Assembly (NCBI GenBank): GCA_023433655.1
Contig: JAEYUE010000069.1
Location: 1-7,072 of the forward strand
DNA: 7,072 nucleotides
Reading direction: 5' to 3'
Source of the DNA: Pseudomonadota bacterium
GTDB taxonomy: Bacteria; Pseudomonadota; Alphaproteobacteria; Caulobacterales; Caulobacteraceae
Part shown: positions 1 through 5,735 of the stretch, one piece after another
Numbering within the stretch: position 1 is the stretch's first letter
Layout: each line of letters begins with the position of its first letter
Program-made: the position numbers and the translations under genes
The notes under the pieces: model-generated
What the model was told of the DNA's origin: nothing
What the model saw: the letters and a program-made list of their open reading frames with translations, nothing else
Databases searched by the model: none

Positions 1-1298
1 CCTCGGGTCCGATCGACCTGGTCGCCCTGGCCCATCCCGAGCGGATGCTCCACCTCTACGTCGCGCCCGAGGGCGAGGCGCGCCGCATCTGGCTGTTCGA
101 CGTCTCGGCCCAGAAGTCGATGGAGCTGCAGCTCTCGCAGGCCCAGAAGATGCAGGCCGTGGGCCAGCTCGCCGGGGGCGTGGCGCACGACTTCAACAAC
201 CTGCTGACCGCCATCCAGCTGCAGCTGTCCGGCCTGCTGGAACGCCATCCCGTCGGCGACCCCTCCTACGAGGGCCTGAACGAAATCCGCCAGACCGCCA
301 TCCGCGCCGCCGACCTGGTGCGCAAGCTGCTGGCCTTCTCGCGCAAGTCGACCGTCCGCCGCGAGCGCCTCGACCTCGGCGAACTGGTCGGCGAGTTCGC
401 CGTCCTGCTGCGCCGCCTGCTGCGCGAGGACGTGCGGCTGGAGACCGACTACGGTCGTGACCTGCCCGTGGTGCTGGCCGACAAGAGCCAGCTGGAGACG
501 GCGGTGATGAACCTCGCCGTCAACGCCCGCGACGCCATGCGCGGCGTGGTCGAGCCCGGCGACGCCGTGGTCACCATCCGCACCGCCCGCCTGACCGCCG
601 CCGAGGCGCGCGCCATGGGCTGGGCCGCCCCGACCACGGAGGCCGTCGCCCTGATCGAGGTTTCCGACACCGGCCCGGGCGTGCCGCCCGAGATACTGGG
701 CAAGATCTTCGAGCCCTTCTTCACCACCAAGGCGGTGAACGAAGGCACCGGCATGGGGCTGGCCACCGTCTACGGCATCGTCGAACAGGCGGGCGGGCAC
801 ATCAATGTCGCCAACCTCGAGGGCGGCGGGGCCGCCTTCCGCATCTTCCTGCCGGAGGCGGCGGAGGCCGAGCTGGCCGAAACGCCCCTGGTCGAGGCCA
901 AGGCCAAAGCCCCGCGCGACCTGTCCGGGGCCGGCCGCATCCTGTTCGTCGAGGACGAGGCCGCCGTGCGCGGCATCGCCGCCCGCCTGTTGCGCCAGCG
1001 CGGATACGACGTCATCGAGGCGGCCGACGGCGAGGAGGCGCTGGAGCTGGCTGAGCAGCACGCCGGCCAGATCGACATGATGATCTCGGACGTGATCATG
1101 CCGGGGCTGGACGGTCCCTCGCTGCTGAAGAAGGCGCGCCCGTTCCTGGGCGATGCGCCGGTGATGTTCATTTCGGGCTACGCCGAGAGCGACTTCTCGG
1201 ACCTGCTGCAGGACGAGGCCGGCGTGTCCTTCCTGCCCAAGCCCCTGGACATCAAGACCCTGGCCGAGCGCGTGAAGCAGGAACTTCGGGCGGCCTGA
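1..1298 (+). CDS. cckA: CckA hybrid sensor histidine kinase, 3' part (cell-cycle phosphorelay)
   Basis: This is the C-terminal part of the hybrid kinase that in Caulobacter phosphorylates CtrA and CpdR through the phosphotransferase ChpT, and that can reverse flow as a phosphatase. The frame is open from base 3, so the PAS region and membrane segments lie outside the window. Numbering from the internal Met at base 45, the H-box GGVAHDFNN carries the phospho-accepting H48 (bases 186-188). The ATPase domain shows the N-box (N156, N160), the G1 box DTGPG (208-212), the F-box FEPFFTTK and the G2 box GTGMGLA (234-240). An Ala/Glu-rich linker (about 271-295) leads to a complete receiver with acidic pocket E303/D304, phospho-acceptor D349 (bases 1089-1091) and K399. 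All catalytic residues are present. It ends in KQELRAA and TGA. The assignment rests on remembered, near-colinear similarity to Caulobacter CckA and is strong. Its 3' end faces the lipoprotein gene with 3 bases between the stops. Confidence 0.95.
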   Translation, partial: SGPIDLVALAHPERMLHLYVAPEGEARRIWLFDVSAQKSMELQLSQAQKMQAVGQLAGGVAHDFNNLLTAIQLQLSGLLERHPVGDPSYEGLNEIRQTAIRAADLVRKLLAFSRKSTVRRERLDLGELVGEFAVLLRRLLREDVRLETDYGRDLPVVLADKSQLETAVMNLAVNARDAMRGVVEPGDAVVTIRTARLTAAEARAMGWAAPTTEAVALIEVSDTGPGVPPEILGKIFEPFFTTKAVNEGTGMGLATVYGIVEQAGGHINVANLEGGGAAFRIFLPEAAEAELAETPLVEAKAKAPRDLSGAGRILFVEDEAAVRGIAARLLRQRGYDVIEAADGEEALELAEQHAGQIDMMISDVIMPGLDGPSLLKKARPFLGDAPVMFISGYAESDFSDLLQDEAGVSFLPKPLDIKTLAERVKQELRAA

Positions 1299-1301
1299 CG
1301 C

Positions 1302-1610
1302 TCACTTGCGGCGGCGGGGGTGGTGATCCCCGCGCCCCTCCCGCGCCTGGCGGCGCCAGTACGGCGACTCCGGCGGGATATAGATGTCGCGATAGCCGTA
1401 GTCCCCGGGGCAGTAGCGCCGGTTGGCGCCGTAGGGCAGGCCCGGCGGCGGAGCCCAGTAGCAGAACCGGTTCTCGTACTCGAGATCGGCCGCGGCCTGG
1501 TCGAGCCCCATCGCCACGGCCTCCCAGAAGGCCGGATCGCTGCTGCAGCCGCCAAGCCCAACGGCCGCGGCCATGGCCAGTGCGATGCGTCGCGTCCTGA
1601 ATCCCGTCAT
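1302..1610 (-). CDS. small lipoprotein of unknown function
   Basis: This gene encodes a predicted 102-residue exported lipoprotein that I do not recognise as a named family. The N-terminus has basic residues (R5, R7, R8), a hydrophobic stretch (9-20) and a lipobox L19-G-G-C22, so lipidation at C22 is expected; the following S23-S24-D25 gives no inner-membrane retention signal by the E. coli rule. The mature part has an acidic/hydrophobic helix-like stretch (about 26-47). A Tyr/Pro/Trp-rich segment (51-85) follows, with C50 and C67 as a possible disulfide pair, and a strongly basic tail ends in PRRRK. The start is favoured by an AGGGG Shine-Dalgarno at about 1616-1622 on the - strand. It is convergent with cckA and divergent from the DUF885 gene, so it is probably transcribed alone. 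The coding call is good because signal peptide, lipobox and RBS agree; the function is unknown. Confidence 0.8.
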   Translation of the reverse strand: MTGFRTRRIALAMAAAVGLGGCSSDPAFWEAVAMGLDQAAADLEYENRFCYWAPPPGLPYGANRRYCPGDYGYRDIYIPPESPYWRRQAREGRGDHHPRRRK

Positions 1611-1627
1611 GGCGATCCCCTTCCGCC

Positions 1628-1645
1628 TTCACCGTGGAAGGTGAA
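1628..1645. repeat. short inverted repeat TTCACC-N6-GGTGAA
   Basis: Perfect 6-base arms (1628-1633 and 1640-1645) lie 18 bases before the small lipoprotein's start codon on the - strand. It could be an operator or a leader hairpin for that gene. Arms this short can arise by chance. Confidence 0.3.
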
Positions 1646-1674
1646 CGCCGATCCGCCAAGCCCACCAAACCTGA

Positions 1675-1716
1675 CAGGCTGACTTGCCCGGATGGCGGTT
1701 CCATGGGCAGGCTGAC
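1675..1716 (+). repeat. direct repeat CAGGCTGAC (two copies) enclosing a hairpin
   Basis: The 9-mer CAGGCTGAC occurs at 1675-1683 and again at 1708-1716, a 33-base period or about three helical turns. Overlapping this, TGCCC (1685-1689) plus ATGG (1692-1695) can pair with CCAT (1701-1704) plus GGGCA (1705-1709), giving a nine-pair stem with a two-base bulge and a five-base loop. The element ends four bases before the DUF885 gene's Shine-Dalgarno. It may be a tandem regulator site or a 5'-leader structure; no known family of site is recognised. I see no clear -35/-10 pair in 1611-1734. Confidence 0.35.
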
Positions 1717-1734
1717 CGCGAGGGAGGGCCCGCC

Positions 1735-3534
1735 ATGATCGATCGCCGCCGACTGCTTCTGACCGCCGCCGCCGGAGCGGGACTGGCCGCCGCGTCAGGT
1801 CCCGCCTTCGCGCGCAGCGACGCCGACGACCGGCTCGACGCCCTGCTGAACCGCTGGTTCGAAGAGGATGTCGACGCCTCGCCTGAGACGGCCACCAATC
1901 TCGGCCTCGACCGCGGCGACCGCGCCCATCTGTCTTCGAAGCTGTCGGACCGCAGCTTCGCCGCCTGGATGGTCGACCGCGCCACGGCCAACGACCGCCT
2001 GCAGGCCTTGGCCGACTTCGACCAGACCGGCCTGACCCGTCCGGGGACGATCAACCTCGCCGTGGCCGCCTTCCGCGCCCAGACCGCCTCGACCGGCGCC
2101 TCCTTCGACTACGGCTCGGCCATCGAGGGCGGCCGGATGGGCCCCTACCTCGTCAATCAGATGACCGGGGCCTACTTCACGGTCCCGGACTTCATGGACA
2201 CCCAGCACCGGGTCGAGGACCGCGACGGCGCCCAGGCCTTCCTCGCCCGCCTCTCCGCCTTCGGCCCCGGCCTCGACGCCGAGACCTGGCGAATCGAACG
2301 CGACGCCGTGCACGGCGTGGTCCCCCCGGACTTCGTCATCGACCTGACCCTCGGTCAGCTGAAGGCGCTGCGCGATCAGCCCGCCGCCGACATGGCGATG
2401 ATCCGCACCCTCGAGCGCAAGGCGTCCGGCCTCGGTCTGTCCGGCTATGGCGACCGCGCGGCGTCCCTGGTCGAGGCGGACGTCAAGCCGGCGCTGGACA
2501 GGCAGATCGCGGCCTTCGAACGTCTGCGCCCGGCGGCCGTCCACGACGCCGGGGTCTGGCGCCTGCCCGACGGCGAACGCTTCTACGCCCACGGCCTGAA
2601 GTACTGGACCACGACGACGATGACCCCGGATGAGGTCCACGCCGTTGGCCTCGAACAGGTGGCCGCAATCACTGCCGAGATCGACTCCATCCTCAGGGCG
2701 CAGGGCATGACGGAGGGGACGGTCGGTCAGCGCATCGACGCCCTCAACAAGGACCCGGCACAGCTCTGGCCCAACACCGAGGAGGGCAAGGCCGCCCTGA
2801 TCGAGAGCCTGAACCGCCAGGTCGCGGCCCTCGACCCGCTGCTGCCGCGCCTGTTCGGCCGCCTGCCGCGCTCGAAGGTCGAGGTGCGCCGCGTCCCGCC
2901 GGCGATCGAGGCCGGCGCCCCCGGCGGTTACTACCAGGGCCCGCCGCTCGACGGCTCGAGGCCCGGCGCCTACTACATCAACCTGCGCGACACGGCGAAC
3001 TGGCCGAAATTCGCCCTGCCGACGCTGACCTATCATGAGGCCTCGCCCGGTCATCACCTGCAGGTCGCCCTGCAGCGCGAGACCGAAAGCCTGCCGGCCT
3101 GGCGCCGCGCCAACGGTTTCTCGGCCTACAATGAGGGCTGGGCGCTCTATGCCGAGGCCGTGGCCGCCGACGACCTCGACGTCTACGCCGACAATCCGCT
3201 GGGCCGCGTCGGCTTCCTGATGTCCTACCTGTTCCGCGCGGTCCGGCTGGTGGTCGACACCGGCCTGCATCACAAGCGCTGGAGTCGCGAGCAGGCGGTC
3301 GACTACATGGTGGCCTCGGGCGCCAAGCCGGTGAACGCCGCCAACAGCGAGATCAACCGCTACTGCGTCATGCCGGGGCAGGCCTGCGCCTACAAGATCG
3401 GCCATACCGTCATCGCCCGGCTGCGCGCCGAAGCCGAGGCGCGGCCGGGCTTCGACCTGCGCCGCTTCCACGACGCCGTTCTGGCCAATGGCTCGACGCC
3501 GCTGTCAGTGCTCGAACACCTGATGCGGAGCTAG
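1735..3534 (+). CDS. DUF885 family protein, exported putative metal-dependent hydrolase
   Basis: This 599-residue protein has the hallmarks of the DUF885 family, whose members are often annotated as putative zinc peptidases; the substrate is unknown. ATG 1735 was chosen over an in-frame TTG at 1684 because an AGGGAGG Shine-Dalgarno sits at 1721-1727. It also places a Tat-like signal at the extreme N-terminus: R4-R5-R6-L-L-L, a hydrophobic Ala/Gly stretch, and a cleavage site after A24-F-A26. Family motifs visible are H434-E-A-S-P-G-H-H441 (a HExxPGHH motif rather than classical HExxH), N466-E-G-W-A-L-Y-A-E474 and P547-G-Q-A-C-A-Y-K-I-G556. These are followed by the usual FDLRxFHD...GSxPL C-terminus. 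Length is typical and no break is seen. It probably acts in the periplasm. It is convergent with the LysR gene and shares its stop region. The family call is firm; the peptidase activity is inferred from the motifs only. Confidence 0.9.
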   Translation: MIDRRRLLLTAAAGAGLAAASGPAFARSDADDRLDALLNRWFEEDVDASPETATNLGLDRGDRAHLSSKLSDRSFAAWMVDRATANDRLQALADFDQTGLTRPGTINLAVAAFRAQTASTGASFDYGSAIEGGRMGPYLVNQMTGAYFTVPDFMDTQHRVEDRDGAQAFLARLSAFGPGLDAETWRIERDAVHGVVPPDFVIDLTLGQLKALRDQPAADMAMIRTLERKASGLGLSGYGDRAASLVEADVKPALDRQIAAFERLRPAAVHDAGVWRLPDGERFYAHGLKYWTTTTMTPDEVHAVGLEQVAAITAEIDSILRAQGMTEGTVGQRIDALNKDPAQLWPNTEEGKAALIESLNRQVAALDPLLPRLFGRLPRSKVEVRRVPPAIEAGAPGGYYQGPPLDGSRPGAYYINLRDTANWPKFALPTLTYHEASPGHHLQVALQRETESLPAWRRANGFSAYNEGWALYAEAVAADDLDVYADNPLGRVGFLMSYLFRAVRLVVDTGLHHKRWSREQAVDYMVASGAKPVNAANSEINRYCVMPGQACAYKIGHTVIARLRAEAEARPGFDLRRFHDAVLANGSTPLSVLEHLMRS

Positions 3535-4460
3535 CCGGCGGCCACCACCTCCCGGGCGGCCCGAACGGCCGGATCGGCCGCCGCGGCCGCCAGGATCCAG
3601 TCGCGGAAGCGGGCGATCTTCGGCGACCGTCGCCGCCCCTCGGGCCACACCAGCCAGTAGGCGTATTCGGGGATCAGCTTGACCGTCAGCGGGACCGGCT
3701 GCACCAGCCGGCCTTCGGCGAGCTCGCGCGCGAACAGCACAGGGGAGGCCAGCGCCACGCCCTGGTCGCCCAGCGCCGACGCCACCTCCAGCGCCTGGTA
3801 GTCAGCACGCAGTCGCGACGGCGCCTGGCCGTCCGCGACCACCCCGGCCGCCGCGAACCAGACGGCCCATTCTTTCTCGAGACCGATGCGCGGCGCTTTC
3901 AGCAGGTCCTCGGCCTTGCGCAGATCCAGCCGGTCGCGGAGGCGCGGGCTGCAAACCGGCGTGAACACGCTGGGCATGACCTCGACGCTTTCAAGCCCCG
4001 GCCACTCGCCGGTCCCGGAGCGGATGCCGACGTCGAACCCCTCCCGCGACAGGTCGACCAGATGCGCCGCTGTATCGAGCCGGACGGCGAGCTCCGGGTG
4101 CGCCAGCTGGAATTCGCCCAGCCGCGGCGCCAGCCATTGGGTCGCGAGGGTCGCCAGGGTGGTGATCGACAGCACGGCCTGGTCGGCCTCGGTCAGGTCG
4201 GTCACGGCCCGGCGCAGGAGGGTCATGGCCTCCGTCGCGGCCCGCGACAGCCGTTCTCCCGGTTCGGTCGGCACGACCTCGCGGGGCAGCCGACGGAACA
4301 GGCTCTGACCCAACCGGCCCTCCAGCGCCTTGATCTGCCAGCTGACCGCGGCCTGGGTCATGCCGAGCTCCTCCGCGGCGCGGGTGAAGCTGTTCAGACG
4401 CGCCGCCGCCTCGAACACCCGGAGCGAGGCGAGGGGGATTCCTGCGAGGGGGTCGGCCAT
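3531..4460 (-). CDS. LysR-type transcriptional regulator, GcvA-like
   Basis: This is a 309-residue DNA-binding regulator of the LysR family. The N-terminal winged helix-turn-helix is clear (about residues 10-68), with the segment SFTRAAEELGMTQAAVSWQI and then ALEGRLGQSLFRRLPR. The effector-binding domain (about 92-300) contains QWLAPRLGEFQLAHPEL, VDLSREGFDVGIRSG, W-P-G-L and V-C-S-P-R-L. These are typical of the GcvA/TrpI-like subgroup that often controls amino-acid metabolism or drug resistance. The inducer and targets cannot be read from the sequence. Its stop overlaps the DUF885 stop in a shared CTAG. The start codon is the first in-frame one. It has no strong Shine-Dalgarno (AAGG about ten bases upstream) and lies inside a perfect dyad, which suggests autoregulation. 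A possible 43-residue ORF is divergent from it and is a candidate target. Confidence 0.93.
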   Translation of the reverse strand: MADPLAGIPLASLRVFEAAARLNSFTRAAEELGMTQAAVSWQIKALEGRLGQSLFRRLPREVVPTEPGERLSRAATEAMTLLRRAVTDLTEADQAVLSITTLATLATQWLAPRLGEFQLAHPELAVRLDTAAHLVDLSREGFDVGIRSGTGEWPGLESVEVMPSVFTPVCSPRLRDRLDLRKAEDLLKAPRIGLEKEWAVWFAAAGVVADGQAPSRLRADYQALEVASALGDQGVALASPVLFARELAEGRLVQPVPLTVKLIPEYAYWLVWPEGRRRSPKIARFRDWILAAAAADPAVRAAREVVAAG

Positions 4461-4474
4461 AAGGGAGCCTTATG
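4458..4474. promoter_or_regulatory. dyad at the lysR start, candidate LysR box
   Basis: CATAAGG-GAG-CCTTATG is a perfect inverted repeat with 7-base arms (4458-4464 and 4468-4474) and a 3-base centre. It contains AT-N11-AT, the T-N11-A pattern of LysR-family sites (T4460, A4472). It covers the regulator's own start codon and would lie at or just downstream of the transcription start, a position expected for autorepression. It could instead be an mRNA hairpin masking the start codon. Confidence 0.5.
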
Positions 4475-4486
4475 CTGTTCGTCGCC

Positions 4487-4514
4487 AATCTGGTTTGCGG
4501 AGCGGACCTGTCAA
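4487..4514 (-). promoter_or_regulatory. possible promoter of the LysR gene
   Basis: Read on the - strand, a perfect TTGACA (4514-4509) is followed after 16 bases by CAGATT (4492-4487), a poor -10 with three of six matches. The Caulobacter-type -10 is also only partly matched: GCAAACC lies about nine bases after TTGACAG. Transcription would start near 4480, giving a very short leader. The -35 is convincing and the -10 is not. Confidence 0.35.
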
Positions 4515-4519
4515 GCTCA

Positions 4520-4541
4520 TTCTGTCCATGCAGTCACAGAA
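4520..4541. repeat. inverted repeat TTCTGT-N10-ACAGAA before the small ORF
   Basis: Perfect 6-base arms at 4520-4525 and 4536-4541 lie just before the Shine-Dalgarno (4547-4553) of the possible small protein gene. It may be an operator for a dimeric regulator or a 5'-leader stem-loop. It is the second dyad in a gap of only 100 bases between two divergent starts. Confidence 0.35.
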
Positions 4542-4560
4542 CAGGGAAAGGAGATGCGAG

Positions 4561-4692
4561 ATGGAGGAGATTCACCACGTGCATAAGGAAGCCGCATGGG
4601 GCTGGGCCACGGTCCTGCGCGATTGGCGGCGCAGCCGCACCCGCGCCCGCATCCGGCGCCCGCAACGGACAGCGACGGCTTCCTATCGCTGA
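4561..4692 (+). CDS. possible small arginine-rich protein, 43 residues
   Basis: An ATG at 4561 follows an excellent Shine-Dalgarno, AAAGGAG at 4547-4553, with a seven-base gap. The short ATG at 4554 abuts that site and reads only ten codons. The predicted product has an acidic/His-rich start (E2, E3, H5, H6, H8) and a Trp-rich middle (W13, W15, W22). It is then strongly basic from R20 to R36, with ten Arg and one Lys against four acidic residues overall. The Trp-plus-Arg stretch recalls the front half of DUF1127 small proteins, but the conserved LSDxxLxDIG part of that family is absent here and in the other frames downstream, so I do not assign it. No signal peptide or membrane segment is seen. 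It is divergent from the LysR gene and is a plausible target of it. The reading is supported by RBS and position only, and it may not be translated. Confidence 0.45.
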   Translation: MEEIHHVHKEAAWGWATVLRDWRRSRTRARIRRPQRTATASYR

Positions 4693-4707
4693 GACGTTCA
4701 ACCCCTG

Positions 4708-4742
4708 TCGCGGCGGATCGCCCAATCCCCCAATCGCCGCGA
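4708..4742. other. GC-rich stem-loop after the small ORF
   Basis: TCGCGGCG (4708-4715) pairs perfectly with CGCCGCGA (4735-4742) across a 19-base loop, starting 15 bases after the small ORF's stop. No T-run follows, so it is not a standard intrinsic terminator. It could protect or end a short transcript. Confidence 0.3.
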
Positions 4743-4763
4743 TCGAGCCCGCAAGGGTCAGGG

Positions 4764-4809
4764 CCCGGATCCGGAGGGAGCCTCCTGCTCTCACGGGTCC
4801 GGGTCTTCT
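4764..4809. terminator. nested hairpin, weak terminator candidate
   Basis: CCCGGATCC (4764-4772) can pair with GGGTCCGGG (4795-4803), nine pairs including one wobble. It encloses a second stem GGAGG-GAG-CCTCC (4773-4785). On the + strand the tail TCTTCT (4804-4809) follows; on the - strand no U-run follows. It lies 14 bases after the flavoprotein's stop, between two converging transcripts, where a two-way terminator would be expected. The remaining bases of 4693-4817 show nothing else I can support. Confidence 0.4.
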
Positions 4810-4817
4810 GCTGAGGG

Positions 4818-5735
4818 CTAGCCGATGGTGCGGTCGTCCATCTCGCGCAGGGCGTTGTGGATGGCGGTGGCGGCGATGGCGGCCTCGGCCCCCGCCACGG
4901 CGATCTGGTTCAGGCCGCGCACGACATCGCCGGCCGCATACAGCCCCGGCACGCTGGTCTGCTGGTGGTCGTCCACGGTCAGACAGCGGTCGTCGCTGAG
5001 CCGCGCGCCCAACGCCCGGGCCAGCTCCGCGTTCGGCGAGGTGCCGAGCGCCGAATAGACCAGGTCGAAGACCCGAAACCGCCCGCTCCAGCTCAGGGCG
5101 GTCACCCGGTCGCCCTCCAGCCGGACATTGTCGATCGGAGGCCGGATCACTTCGACGTTCAGGCGGCGCAGCTCGTCTTCCGCGGTGAGCGCTTCGGGCG
5201 AGCCGACGTGGAGCAGGGTGACCCGGTCGGAGTAGGTGCGCAGGAAGGCCGCTTCGCGGGCCCCGGCGTCATCCTTGCCGATGACGGCCACCGCCTTGCC
5301 TGTCGCTTCAAAGCCGTCGCAGATCGGGCAGATCCGCACCAGGGCGCGCTCGATGCCCCGCTCGACCCCCGGCAGGTCAGGGTGATGGTCGGTGACGCCG
5401 GTGGCCAGCAGGACCTTTCTCGCCCTTACGTCGCGGCCGTTCAGGCGCGCCGTGAAGCCCTCGCCCTCGCGCTTCAGCGTCTCGACCCGCCCTGGCTCGA
5501 CCACTGCATCGTACTCCAGCGCCTGTTCGATCATCCGACGCAGGATGGCGTCTCCGGTGATGCCCTCGGGAAAGCCGGGCAGATTGTGACTGACCGGAAT
5601 CCAGCCGGCGCGCGGCGACCCGCCGTCGGCTACCAGCACCCGTCGCCGGAAGCGCGCCAGATAGGTGGCGGCGGTCAGCCCCGCCGGTCCGGCGCCGATG
5701 ACGAGAATTTCGGGTTGGTTCAGCGCGTCCGCCAT
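4818..5735 (-). CDS. thioredoxin-reductase-like FAD-dependent oxidoreductase
   Basis: This cytoplasmic flavoprotein of 305 residues belongs to the thioredoxin reductase-like (TrxB-related, class II pyridine nucleotide-disulfide oxidoreductase) family. The FAD dinucleotide fold is clear at the N-terminus: I-G14-A-G-P-A-G19-L. The C-terminal FAD motif Y-A-A-G-D270 is followed by a TrxB-like GLNQIAVAGAEAA segment. The redox pair C136-P-I-C139-D-G-F occupies the TrxB CATC position. The second nucleotide-binding domain is odd. Where TrxB has GxGxxA and HRRxxxR, this protein has G153-K-D-D-A-G and L-H-V-G-S, so NADPH binding by the usual motifs is doubtful. ATG 5735 is chosen because it gives a standard N-terminus; an in-frame ATG at 5756 would add seven residues and has a GGGG stretch nearby. 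It overlaps the upstream DUF1176 gene by 16 bases, which implies translational coupling. The physiological electron donor and substrate are unknown. Confidence 0.9.
   Translation of the reverse strand: MADALNQPEILVIGAGPAGLTAATYLARFRRRVLVADGGSPRAGWIPVSHNLPGFPEGITGDAILRRMIEQALEYDAVVEPGRVETLKREGEGFTARLNGRDVRARKVLLATGVTDHHPDLPGVERGIERALVRICPICDGFEATGKAVAVIGKDDAGAREAAFLRTYSDRVTLLHVGSPEALTAEDELRRLNVEVIRPPIDNVRLEGDRVTALSWSGRFRVFDLVYSALGTSPNAELARALGARLSDDRCLTVDDHQQTSVPGLYAAGDVVRGLNQIAVAGAEAAIAATAIHNALREMDDRTIG

Noticed and set aside
1314..1333. GCGGGG-N8-CCCCGC stem as a cckA terminator
   Set aside because: It lies within the lipoprotein coding region and is not followed by a T-run; such stems are common at this GC content.
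1684..1734. Upstream TTG start for the DUF885 protein
   Set aside because: It would place 17 residues before the Tat-like signal and lacks a ribosome site, while ATG 1735 has a strong one.
1795..3471. Long open frame of 558 codons on the - strand
   Set aside because: It lies entirely antisense to the DUF885 gene, has low-complexity Arg/Gly/Val-rich composition with no domain, and is the usual shadow frame of a high-GC gene.
4561..4692. DUF1127 assignment for the small ORF
   Set aside because: Only the Trp/Arg-rich part is similar; the defining LSDxxLxDIG motif is absent in this and neighbouring frames.
4534..4794. Open frame of 86 codons on the - strand with a GTG start and a hydrophobic start-like segment
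   Set aside because: It begins inside the nested hairpin, has no convincing Shine-Dalgarno and no recognisable domain, and overlaps the better supported small ORF on the other strand.
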